Shown here: positions 7,157-14,829 of the stretch, in pieces
Layout: every line of letters starts with the position of its first letter
Position numbering within the stretch: position 1 is the stretch's first letter
From: Candidatus Methanoxibalbensis ujae
GTDB taxonomy: Archaea > Halobacteriota > Syntropharchaeia > Alkanophagales > Methanospirareceae
Direction of reading: 5' to 3'
NCBI GenBank assembly: GCA_026134085.1
Contig: JAOQIN010000006.1
Span: 1-64,000 of the forward strand
Length of the DNA: 64,000 bases
Translations under genes and position numbers: made by a program
The notes under the pieces: model-generated
What the model was told of the DNA's origin: nothing
Seen by the model: only the letters and a program-made list of their open reading frames with translations
Databases searched by the model: none

Positions 7157-8335
7157 TCAACACTGCTCTTCGCACACACACTTTAAATCGGCGAGGAAAT
7201 CGCTCACAGTTTCCTCCTTCACATGAGGCATTATCACGAGGCGCAACGCTTTTGGTTTTCTCGTGACAGATGTTATCCAGCCACCACGCTCTCTCAGTGC
7301 GGATGAAACTCTTTCGGCATCCCCCACATCCAGTGCGACGACGTTCATCACTGGCTCTATGACTGTGTGAACACCCAATGAGCGGGCGCCATAGACGAGC
7401 ATTTTGGTGATGTCCATGCATTTTCTCACTATGCGACGCATCCCCTCAACGCCCAGGAACTTCATCACAGCATATGTTGCGGCAGCAGCGGCACCGCTCC
7501 TCGTTCCTGTGAGCGAGAACTGCGTCTTCGTCGTGAGATATGGAGTCTCAACAGACAGCATTTCCATAAGCTCATTCTCCCTGAAAAGTACGCATCCCGC
7601 TGGAATAGTTGATGCGAGCATTTTGTGAGGGTCCACTGATATTGTTGAGACTCCTTCAACCGAAAAATCAAACTCATATTTTTTATCAAGAAATGGAATG
7701 ACAAATCCACCGAAAGCCGCATCAACATGCAGAAATATTTCATTGCGAATCGCAATATCTCCCATCTCCTTTATGGGGTCTATCTGACCGAACTCTGTTG
7801 TTCCTGCAATGCCCACCAATCCTATTGTCTTATCGTCAATCAACGCCTCAACATCGCTGAGGTCGACCCTCAGTTCATCGTCAAGCTGCGCTTTCCTGAC
7901 ATCAATGCAGAGCATATCAGCAATCTTTTCAAAGGAGAAATGTGCGGACTCAGGCACGACAATGTTCATTCTCTCTCCCTCGCGCGGAGTGCCCCTCCAT
8001 TCACGCATCTTGAAGTTCCTGAAGGCCCTCACAGCCTGAATATTTGACTCAGTTCCGCCCGTTGATATGTAACCGCACGCATTCTCTTCGCCGAGAAGTG
8101 CACCTGTCATGCGCACAACTTCCTCTTCCATCTCACTCGTCCCCGGAAACAGACCGCTGTCGCCGAGGTTCGCTTCTATGAACATCATATGTGCTTTGAG
8201 CGCGATGTCATGCGGATATGTGCACATTGAGCTCAGTATCCTGTCATATCTCCTGTCCTTCCTCTTCTTCTCATTCAAAATAACAAGCACTTCTTCCTCC
8301 TTCATACCCTTCTCATTCATCTCTCCCACCTTCAT
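7157..8335 (-). CDS. mfnA: L-tyrosine (or aspartate) decarboxylase MfnA
   Basis: PLP-dependent group II decarboxylase. In methanogens it makes tyramine for methanofuran; related enzymes make beta-alanine for CoA. The 392-residue protein has STGGTESN (phosphate-binding loop), HVDAAFGGF (Asp holding the pyridine ring) and SVDPHKM, where Lys is the Schiff-base residue. Several start codons are possible within the first 11 residues (MKVGEM..MK). With comDE and the cofH remnant it points to C1-carrier biochemistry in the host. The choice between tyrosine and aspartate cannot be made from sequence alone. Confidence 0.92.
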   Translation of the reverse strand: MKVGEMNEKGMKEEEVLVILNEKKRKDRRYDRILSSMCTYPHDIALKAHMMFIEANLGDSGLFPGTSEMEEEVVRMTGALLGEENACGYISTGGTESNIQAVRAFRNFKMREWRGTPREGERMNIVVPESAHFSFEKIADMLCIDVRKAQLDDELRVDLSDVEALIDDKTIGLVGIAGTTEFGQIDPIKEMGDIAIRNEIFLHVDAAFGGFVIPFLDKKYEFDFSVEGVSTISVDPHKMLASTIPAGCVLFRENELMEMLSVETPYLTTKTQFSLTGTRSGAAAAATYAVMKFLGVEGMRRIVRKCMDITKMLVYGARSLGVHTVIEPVMNVVALDVGDAERVSSALRERGGWITSVTRKPKALRLVIMPHVKEETVSDFLADLKCVCEEQC

Positions 8336-8357
8336 CTCCCTTCATCTTTCTCCGCTG

Positions 8358-8399
8358 GAGTGAAAGGATGAATGCATAGAGTGAAAGGATGAATGCATA
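8358..8399. repeat. Two tandem copies of a 21-bp unit upstream of mfnA
   Basis: GAGTGAAAGGATGAATGCATA occurs at 8358-8378 and again at 8379-8399 without a gap. It lies in the short space between the HD-domain gene and mfnA. Confidence 0.9.
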
Positions 8400-8423
8400 A
8401 ACTCACTCCGTCACCCACCTCAT

Positions 8424-8969
8424 TTATTCACCTTTCACATGAGACTCAGAGGAAGAGGCACCGAGAACCTCATCATAAAGTTTTTTGGCGCGCTCAATGG
8501 CGGGATGATCATCTCCGAGCTTTGCCCGCATCTCAGCGAGAGACTCCTCAATGCTGATTCTTCTGTCTCCGTTTATGAGGTTATCAGCGCATGCGACGAT
8601 TTTCTCCTCAACTGTCCTTGGCACGAGATCTGTGTTGGGCAGTCCGAGTCTTTTTGCCTCATCTGCTGTGATACCTGCGCCCACATGCCGCTCTATTATT
8701 TTTACGATCTTCTCATCAAGACCAAGTGACCTTGCGATCTCACCGCCAACGATTCCATGTGCAATTCCGTGCGTTTTTGAACGTCCTATGTCATGGAGCA
8801 GTGCTCCTCTGAGCACAACTTCCTCATCAACATCATCATAATTTTTCGCGATTTCAACTGCGAGATCTGCAACTGCAATGCAATGTCTTATCACATTTTC
8901 TGGGCATCCCTGTTCACGCAGTATTCCGATGCATTCCTCTTTTATTCGCCTCTCAGTCGCCTCATCCAT
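8424..8969 (-). CDS. HD-domain hydrolase, TIGR00295 type
   Basis: A 181-residue metal-dependent phosphohydrolase-like protein. The HD motifs are visible: VIRHCIAVADLA (first His), LLHDIGR (HD pair), HGIVGGEIAR and IERHVGAG (further His) and VACADNLI (last Asp). This set and the length match the archaeal TIGR00295/HDIG family, whose substrate is not established. Its start lies 28 bases inside the end of tfe, so the two are probably co-transcribed and translationally coupled. Confidence 0.88.
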   Translation of the reverse strand: MDEATERRIKEECIGILREQGCPENVIRHCIAVADLAVEIAKNYDDVDEEVVLRGALLHDIGRSKTHGIAHGIVGGEIARSLGLDEKIVKIIERHVGAGITADEAKRLGLPNTDLVPRTVEEKIVACADNLINGDRRISIEESLAEMRAKLGDDHPAIERAKKLYDEVLGASSSESHVKGE

Positions 8970-9481
8970 TGCTCCAATGAGGCAATTTCCTCTTCAAGCT
9001 CTTTTATCTCCTTTGTGTTGTCCTTGTATTCAAACTGAGAGCCGCAGAGGTCGCACCAGAAATTCAGAGATGCGGCCTCCTCAAATGTGATCCGCCTGCA
9101 TTTGCACTGATAGAACATCCCTCTTCGCTCCCTTGTGAGCTGTCTGCGTATTTCCTCTATCCTGTGCTGTATGTCATTCTCAATTATGTGGCGCACCTTG
9201 CTTATGTCTATCTTCCACCAGTATGTTATCCAGCCACTCTCGTCGTCACGCTCGGTGCGATATTCCGCTATCCTCTTCTCATAAAGCGCATACAGAACCT
9301 TCCTCACTGAGGTGAGCTTCATATCTGTTATCTTTGCGAGCTCCTCATCTGTTATCTCACCATCAGGTATGCCCTCTATCACCCTCAGACCTTCTTCACC
9401 TATGAGTGTTCTGAAAAATTCCCTCACAAGGTTCGTGTCTGACATGCCGACCTTCCGCCACACCGACAAGTCCGTCATCAT
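8942..9481 (-). CDS. tfe: Transcription factor E, alpha subunit
   Basis: Archaeal counterpart of TFIIE-alpha, which helps open promoter DNA. It has an N-terminal winged helix (DEELAKITDMKLTSVRKVLYALYEKRIAEY), an acidic/helical linker, a zinc ribbon with CKC...CDLC, and a helical tail. Length 179 is normal. Just upstream on its strand is AATTTTAATTTATGC with the start about 25 bases on, so the mRNA is probably leaderless. M13 (MSDTNLV) is a possible shorter start. Confidence 0.93.
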   Translation of the reverse strand: MMTDLSVWRKVGMSDTNLVREFFRTLIGEEGLRVIEGIPDGEITDEELAKITDMKLTSVRKVLYALYEKRIAEYRTERDDESGWITYWWKIDISKVRHIIENDIQHRIEEIRRQLTRERRGMFYQCKCRRITFEEAASLNFWCDLCGSQFEYKDNTKEIKELEEEIASLEQWMRRLRGE

Positions 9482-9716
9482 TTTCAGATTGTTTTAGCAT
9501 AAATTAAAATTTTCTATCGCCGAGTGTCTCCCGTCTCAATTCAATAATTCAATCAATGTGCATGTGAGGTGAGAGGGCGCATCAGTCGGGATGAGCTCCG
9601 GTTGTCAGCGGGGTGATGGTCAGTGATGGTCAGTATGCAGGGCCAGGTGTAGAAGCAAAGTTTCGTTAAGAGATAATCATTAAAAACGGAAGCGGGAAGA
9701 TAAGAGGTGGGGGATT
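9482..9716. promoter_or_regulatory. Divergent spacer with promoters for tfe and the 9.7-kb gene
   Basis: An AT-rich element TTTTAATTTATGC next to tfe (minus) and ATAATCATTAAAAAC near 9670-9684 (plus) look like TATA regions. GAGGTGGGGG precedes the ATG at 9717 as ribosome binding site. Nothing else is recognisable. Confidence 0.45.
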
Positions 9717-10595
9717 ATGAGGGAGAACTTCAATGAGCGTGCAAACGCGCTCGCGATGGAGTATTGGAGATTGAAACATCTGCTGTCAAAAAAGGATGAT
9801 GAGGAGAGACTTGAGGAGATAGAGCGGCTTCTGGAAAGAGGAATAAGTGGTAAATTGCGTGAAAGACTTGAAGCCGAAGCGCGTGTATTGAGAAAGGATA
9901 GGGAAGAAAGGATGAATGCAATGAAAAATCTTGAGATCATAAGCGGAGAATTGCTTGAGCTGACGGCAGAATTTGCACCTAATTTGGATTTTAATGGCAA
10001 TTTCTTCCCGTATGACAGTGAACATGACCAGCTTTCTGAAGATTTTTTCAGAGCGATCACCGATATTTTTTTTGGAAACCCGTTGCGCAGAATTGAACTG
10101 CGTGATGCTGTGTTCTCTTCTGAAGGCATAAAGGTGAATTCAGATGAATCACCGCTGCGCGTGCTCGACCGTGTGATTTCTCTCATACAGGAGACAGCGA
10201 AGAAGAAAATGGGCATGCAGAACTTGATAGACGACATATGGCGAAGGCTCAGTCAGAACGAATATGCGTTCATAGTTTTGAGCGTGCTCGTGTCCGCGGG
10301 AAGAGCGCTCAGCAAAGAGGAGATAAAGGAGATTTCATGCAGAAGGGACAGCGAATACAAAGAACTTGTGAAGGATTATGACAAAAAGCTGATGGCTGCT
10401 CTGTCTTTCCTCGTGAGCGACGGCTGGGGTCATGATATAGTCCGTGAAAACGGTGGAAAATACGAGATCACCGGATTCGGCGAGTGGATATGGAAAGTAT
10501 GCAACTCGGAAAGAGGTAAGAGAAACAGAAACTCTCAAAACAACGCAGACAGCATGAGCAGTATGCGCAGGATAGTGAGGTTTTTCAGAAGGTGA
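9717..10595 (+). CDS. Unknown protein: N-terminal coiled coil, C-terminal winged-helix-like domain
   Basis: I do not recognise the family. Residues 1-85 are highly charged with heptad-like spacing (coiled coil); residues 85-175 are acidic with aromatic patches; residues 190-265 (SVLVSAGRALSKEEIKEI ... LVSDGWGHDIVRENGGKYEIT) read like a winged helix with a beta-hairpin. The tail is rich in Arg, Asn and Ser. No signal or membrane segment. A strong ribosome site precedes the ATG. It opens a same-strand run that continues with the PRC-barrel, CetZ-like and membrane proteins, so a role in that group is possible. Confidence 0.6.
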   Translation: MRENFNERANALAMEYWRLKHLLSKKDDEERLEEIERLLERGISGKLRERLEAEARVLRKDREERMNAMKNLEIISGELLELTAEFAPNLDFNGNFFPYDSEHDQLSEDFFRAITDIFFGNPLRRIELRDAVFSSEGIKVNSDESPLRVLDRVISLIQETAKKKMGMQNLIDDIWRRLSQNEYAFIVLSVLVSAGRALSKEEIKEISCRRDSEYKELVKDYDKKLMAALSFLVSDGWGHDIVRENGGKYEITGFGEWIWKVCNSERGKRNRNSQNNADSMSSMRRIVRFFRR

Positions 10596-10639
10596 GAACT
10601 CTCTTCTCATCTCTCATGTCTCATATCACATCTCTCTTC

Positions 10640-10757
10640 TTATCTCGTTTTATCCATACTCGCTCTCCGTCAGTGAAATCTCTCTTCATCCATCTCTCTT
10701 CATCCATATTCGCTCTCCGTCAGTGAACACCGTCAGAGAGAACCGTCAGAGAGAACA
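10640..10757. repeat. Short direct repeats between the 9.7-kb gene and the PRC-barrel gene
   Basis: The block CGCTCTCCGTCAGTGAA occurs twice (near 10661 and 10711), CATCTCTCTTCATCCAT is partly duplicated, and CCGTCAGAGAGAA occurs twice in tandem near 10729-10754. This fills most of the roughly 200-base spacer. Confidence 0.7.
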
Positions 10758-10797
10758 GGAGAAAAGTGAAATGAATGATAATAAGTGATGATAAGCG

Positions 10798-11634
10798 ATG
10801 AGGCTGAGAATGAGGAAGGGCATAGATAAGGAGAAAGTGATTGCATACAGGCGCTCAAAACTTTTCCCGTGGAATTTCATATTTGAGGATGTTGACGAGC
10901 GTGCGATAGAATATTTCGCTCCTTATGCTGTTCAGATTCTCGGCGGGAGGCATGATCAGAAAAAAGAGGAGAGTGCGCAGCGAAGCCTCAGGGAGCATGC
11001 TGAAGCTGGCGTTAAACGGGGGGTTTTTCACTCAGGAGGAGGCTCAGGTGCGGAGGAGCGTTCTGTTGACAAGGAGTATCTGAGGAGGCGCATTCGTGAG
11101 GAGGTCAGCGCTGTGGTCTCTGATTTTTTGTTTGATACTGATGATGAGGATGCGATAAAGATGCACGGCGATTTTGCACAATTTTTTCCATTTGCATTCT
11201 CTCAGTGTCTCGTGCAGGCAATGCTTCACAGAATGAACATGAGGCTTGAAGATGTGATAGATGTGAATGCGATAAGTGAGTTGATGGGAACAAATGTGAA
11301 TGAGATAAGGAGAAGGGAGGATTTGATAAGGGATCTGATAAACAAAAAGCGAAATTTGAACTTGTCCGGCAGGAATTTGCTCGGCAAAAAGGTGATGTCC
11401 GAGTCTGGTGAGTATGTGGGCAATGTGAGTGACATCATTTTTGACGATAAATCCGGCGTTATGAAAGGTCTGCGAGTTGCGGTGAAAGGTGGTGGGAGGC
11501 GTGTCAGCGAGAGGCTGAACAACGCGTTTGGGCGCGCTGGAAGCGTCCGCATGAGAGGGGGGGAGATTGAGATACAGATGCAGGAAGTGCGTTTCAATTC
11601 GTATAACTGCGGTTTTGTTTTGAAAGGTGTATAA
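10798..11634 (+). CDS. PRC-barrel domain protein upstream of the CetZ-like gene
   Basis: 278 residues. The first 60 are basic with aromatic residues, then a Gly/Ser/His-rich linker, then a helical middle (about residues 85-190), then a C-terminal PRC barrel starting at LLGKKVMSESGEYVGNVSDIIFD and ending in FNSYNCGFVLKGV. PRC-barrel proteins CdpB1/CdpB2 are known partners of FtsZ/SepF in haloarchaea; this one differs in having a long N-terminal region. It ends about 150 bases before the tubulin-like gene on the same strand, which suggests but does not prove a cytoskeletal role. Confidence 0.7.
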   Translation: MRLRMRKGIDKEKVIAYRRSKLFPWNFIFEDVDERAIEYFAPYAVQILGGRHDQKKEESAQRSLREHAEAGVKRGVFHSGGGSGAEERSVDKEYLRRRIREEVSAVVSDFLFDTDDEDAIKMHGDFAQFFPFAFSQCLVQAMLHRMNMRLEDVIDVNAISELMGTNVNEIRRREDLIRDLINKKRNLNLSGRNLLGKKVMSESGEYVGNVSDIIFDDKSGVMKGLRVAVKGGGRRVSERLNNAFGRAGSVRMRGGEIEIQMQEVRFNSYNCGFVLKGV

Positions 11635-11784
11635 AAGAGCGAGCAAAAAAGAGCGAGCAACCGGAAGCAGGAGAGCGTGAGTTGGAAAGGGATATTCCTG
11701 ATGAGACAAATCTTTTATGTGTATGGGATGTGATTGATGTGAGGAGGGGGAGCAGGAATCCTCAGAGGAGTGAGGGGAGCTGAG

Positions 11785-12963
11785 ATGAAAGTATTTGTGA
11801 TCGGTTTTGGGCAGGCAGGTGGGAAAGTTGCAGATCTTTTCCTGAAATTTGACCGTGAAATGCGGATGAACTGCGTTGTGAGGGTTTTGGCGATAAACAC
11901 GGCAAAACCTGACCTTATGGGATTGGAACATATTCCGATTGAGGACAGGCTGCTCATAGGCGAAGCGATCACGAAAGGTCATGGCATAGGTGCTGACAAC
12001 GAGCTCGGTGCAAAGATAACATCAGAGGAAATACACACGATACAGAGCGCGATAGACAGGAAAGGCACACATCTAATTGATGCTTTTCTCATTATAGCGG
12101 GTCTCGGAGGTGGAACCGGTTCTGGAGGCGCCCCTGTTCTCGCACGCAGGCTGAAAATGCTGTATGATGAGCCGGTTTATGGACTTGGCATACTTCCCGC
12201 ACGTGATGAAGGCGGCTTATATGCGCTCAACGCAGCCCGCAGCCTGAAGACATTTGTGAAGGAGGTTGACAACCTGCTGCTGTTTGACAATGATGCGTGG
12301 AAGCGTTCTGGAGAGAGTGTTGTGGAGGCACATAAATATATGAACATTGAGATAGTCAGGAGACTGAGCATACTTTTCGGTGCCGGAGAGTCGGATGTTG
12401 TTGGGGAGATGGTTGTTGATGCTGCTGAGGTCATAAACACGCTGAGAGGAGGTGGCATATCCGTCATAGGATATGCAGCGGAGGAGATAGAGGAGAACAG
12501 TGGAACGAGCAGTGGCGGAGGAATATTCAAAAAGGTGTTCGGCGGGAAGAAGAAAACGAGCATAGATACAATGGACGGTGTCACACGTATTATGTCGCTC
12601 ACAAAACGCGCAATTGTGGGAAGACTGACGATACCCTGCGATGTCACAACGGCTGAGCGCGCGCTCATAATAGTCGCGGGACCTCCGGAATACATAAGCA
12701 GGAAAGGTGTTGAGAGTGCGAGAAAGCGCGTGGAAGAGCTTATAAGAGGGACGGAGGTCAGAGGTGGAGATTTCCCCATACCAAAGAGCAAGCATGTCGC
12801 AGCACTCACTCTGTTCTCCAATGTGTCTGATATTCCGCGTGTGAGAGAGCTTCAGGAAATGGCAGTTGAAGCGCAGGAGAAATTGAGGGAAATAACTGAG
12901 GAGAAAGAGCGCGAATATAAAGAGCTGCTCGAGAGCAGGGAGGAGATAAAGCCTCTTTTCTGA
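11785..12963 (+). CDS. CetZ-like tubulin-superfamily GTPase
   Basis: Opens with MKVFVIGFGQAGGK, the G1-like start of CetZ proteins, and carries GLGGGTGSGGAPVLA, the tubulin/FtsZ signature loop that binds GTP phosphates. Length 393 fits CetZ (FtsZ is usually shorter and has GFGGG.. starts and a different C-tail). CetZ proteins shape cells and guide motility in haloarchaea. A Ser/Gly/Lys-rich insert (about residues 235-260, GTSSGGGIFKKVFGGKKK) and a Glu-rich helical tail are unusual. ATG 11785 is preferred over GTG 11770 because GAGGGGAG lies 8 bases before it. Confidence 0.88.
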   Translation: MKVFVIGFGQAGGKVADLFLKFDREMRMNCVVRVLAINTAKPDLMGLEHIPIEDRLLIGEAITKGHGIGADNELGAKITSEEIHTIQSAIDRKGTHLIDAFLIIAGLGGGTGSGGAPVLARRLKMLYDEPVYGLGILPARDEGGLYALNAARSLKTFVKEVDNLLLFDNDAWKRSGESVVEAHKYMNIEIVRRLSILFGAGESDVVGEMVVDAAEVINTLRGGGISVIGYAAEEIEENSGTSSGGGIFKKVFGGKKKTSIDTMDGVTRIMSLTKRAIVGRLTIPCDVTTAERALIIVAGPPEYISRKGVESARKRVEELIRGTEVRGGDFPIPKSKHVAALTLFSNVSDIPRVRELQEMAVEAQEKLREITEEKEREYKELLESREEIKPLF

Positions 12964-12975
12964 GGAGGTGTGCAC

Positions 12976-13812
12976 ATGCGTGCTCTGGCAATTGCTGTTG
13001 TTCTGATTGTTGTTCTGATTGTCGCAGCATCCGTGCCGCTCGCAGTGTCAACGGCTGAAAAATCAGTATTCATGAACAGCAACTTCTCCATATATTTCAG
13101 GAAAAGTGATGCGCAGAATTTCTGGAACACCTACGGAATGCTGCTAAACGGCAGTGAGTTCACGGTTGAGGTTCTTATAACACCCACAAACTACAGCAAA
13201 GAGCTCGGAAACACCGAACTGCACATTGAATCATATTTCATTGATAAAGGCGTTGAGCCCGCCATACTCATAGATGGCAGAAATGTTGAATATCGTAACC
13301 CACTGCCCATAAATCCTGAGAACATAAATGAGATAAAAATACTGTTGACCGCCGAAGCGGTGAACAATGTGAAAATGAGAATGCCCATCACACTGATAAA
13401 AATCACTCAGAGGACATCAGAAGGCGAGTATATGATTGAAAACAGGGAGACAAATGTGTCTTCATGGCTCATAGAAGAAGCAATAAAATATATGGAGGAG
13501 GCAAAACAGAAGATAAAAGAGGCGGAAAAGATTGTGTCCGGACTTGTGAATGCGGAGAGAGAATTGGAGAACGCAAGATCACAGCTGAGCCATGCTGAAA
13601 ATCTCTACATGCAGGGAAAACCTGAGAGGGCACTGGAAGAGGCGAAGAGCGCACTTGAGAACGCGAAAATTGCTGTTGAAAGCGCGGGATCTTCGAGAAG
13701 AATGGGAGATGTCATGAGGTATGTGCTCGCCGCGGTTGTGCTCGTCATTGTGGCGGTTGTCGCATTTGTGTGGTTCAGAAAAAGACAGAGGGAGCGCGGC
13801 AAACTCGGATAG
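12976..13812 (+). CDS. Bitopic membrane protein with external domain and coiled coil, next to the CetZ-like gene
   Basis: No family recognised. N-terminal signal or anchor (hydrophobic residues 3-27), an outside beta-rich region with several N-x-S/T sites (to about residue 155), a long charged coiled coil (residues 160-240, EEAKQKIKEAEKIV and later KPERALEEAKSALENA), a second hydrophobic helix (VLAAVVLVIVAVVAFVWF) and a basic tail RKRQRERGKLG facing the cytoplasm. GAGGAGGTG stands 6 bases before ATG 12976, only 12 bases after the cetZ-like stop, so the two are surely co-transcribed. It may link the filament to the membrane; this is inference. Confidence 0.7.
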   Translation: MRALAIAVVLIVVLIVAASVPLAVSTAEKSVFMNSNFSIYFRKSDAQNFWNTYGMLLNGSEFTVEVLITPTNYSKELGNTELHIESYFIDKGVEPAILIDGRNVEYRNPLPINPENINEIKILLTAEAVNNVKMRMPITLIKITQRTSEGEYMIENRETNVSSWLIEEAIKYMEEAKQKIKEAEKIVSGLVNAERELENARSQLSHAENLYMQGKPERALEEAKSALENAKIAVESAGSSRRMGDVMRYVLAAVVLVIVAVVAFVWFRKRQRERGKLG

Positions 13813-13878
13813 GCTTCATGCGTCATGATTTCGTCCCGTGATGTGATTCATGATGTCAGGGCCTGGAGATGATGACAT

Positions 13879-14646
13879 ATGTTGAGGACCCCAGCGCTTG
13901 TGTGTGTGTTGAGAAGTCTATCGGTGGAGAAAGCGTTGAATGCGATAATGCGAGGGGCTGATGCTGTTGAGCTGCGTGTCGACTTGCTCAGGAGAGATGA
14001 GCGAGATGTTGCGAGGGTGCGCGACTTTGTCAGCGTTTTTAAAGATTTCAGGTGTGATGCGCATGTCATACTCACAAATCGTGCTGCGGGTGAGGGCGGC
14101 AGTTTTGAAGGCACTGAGGAGGAGCGCATGAATCTGCTCGCCGAATTGATGGAGGTTGTTGATGCGGATGCCGTTGACGTTGAATTCATGGCGGAGCATG
14201 AGATGAGGTCGGAGATAATGAGGATCGCGCATGACAGAAACGCATCTGTCATACTCTCATTTCACGACTTCAGCGGAATGCCAGCCGCAGACAGCATTGA
14301 AAATATGGCACACGAGATGCACGCAGAAGGCGCAGATATTGCAAAGATAGCGGTGACGCCCAAAACGGCTGAGGATGCACTCACACTCCTCAGGATAACA
14401 CTGAAACTCTCTCACTCCTCTCTCAACGACTCTCTCAACGACAGAAGCGGCGCACATGCGAGAAATGCGAGAAATGAAAAGAAAGTTGCGATAATAGGCA
14501 TGGGAAGGATCGGAAAGCACACACGCGTCATTGCACCCATATACGGCTCAGCGCTCACATACGGATTTCCAGATGACGACGAGGAAGTTGCACCGGGTCA
14601 GCTCAGCATATCAGCAATGAGAGGGATGCTCAACGCGCTTTCTTGA
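13879..14646 (+). CDS. aroD: 3-Dehydroquinate dehydratase, type I
   Basis: Third step of the shikimate pathway; forms a Schiff base with the substrate. Visible are VELRVDLL near the N-terminus (conserved E and R), VDVEF, SFHDF (catalytic His) and IAKIAVTP (Schiff-base Lys), and GRIGKHTRV/GQLS near the end. The region before the last domain carries a Ser/Asn/Asp-rich insert containing SLNDSLND, from a 12-base tandem duplication near 14420. No other aromatic-pathway genes are adjacent. Confidence 0.92.
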   Translation: MLRTPALVCVLRSLSVEKALNAIMRGADAVELRVDLLRRDERDVARVRDFVSVFKDFRCDAHVILTNRAAGEGGSFEGTEEERMNLLAELMEVVDADAVDVEFMAEHEMRSEIMRIAHDRNASVILSFHDFSGMPAADSIENMAHEMHAEGADIAKIAVTPKTAEDALTLLRITLKLSHSSLNDSLNDRSGAHARNARNEKKVAIIGMGRIGKHTRVIAPIYGSALTYGFPDDDEEVAPGQLSISAMRGMLNALS

Positions 14647-14829
14647 TTTGTGCTGTGCTGTGCTGTGCGTTGGTGGATTTTTTGTCTTGTGTTTTTTCTT
14701 GTGTTTTTTCCTGTGTGCAACGGAAAATGGCTCGCTGATTCAATTATAAGCTTTCTATCTGAGTGAGCTGGTATCTGAGTGAGCTGGGTGTTCACTGTGA
14801 AAAAAATGAGGGAATAGGAGGATGAGGAA

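Noticed and set aside
6400-7266. Several plus-strand ORFs over bud32 and the 19-bp array
   Set aside because: They are antisense shadows of bud32 and of the repeat; no family likeness.
11044-11982. 312-residue minus-strand ORF
   Set aside because: Antisense to the PRC-barrel and CetZ-like genes, which have clear family signatures.
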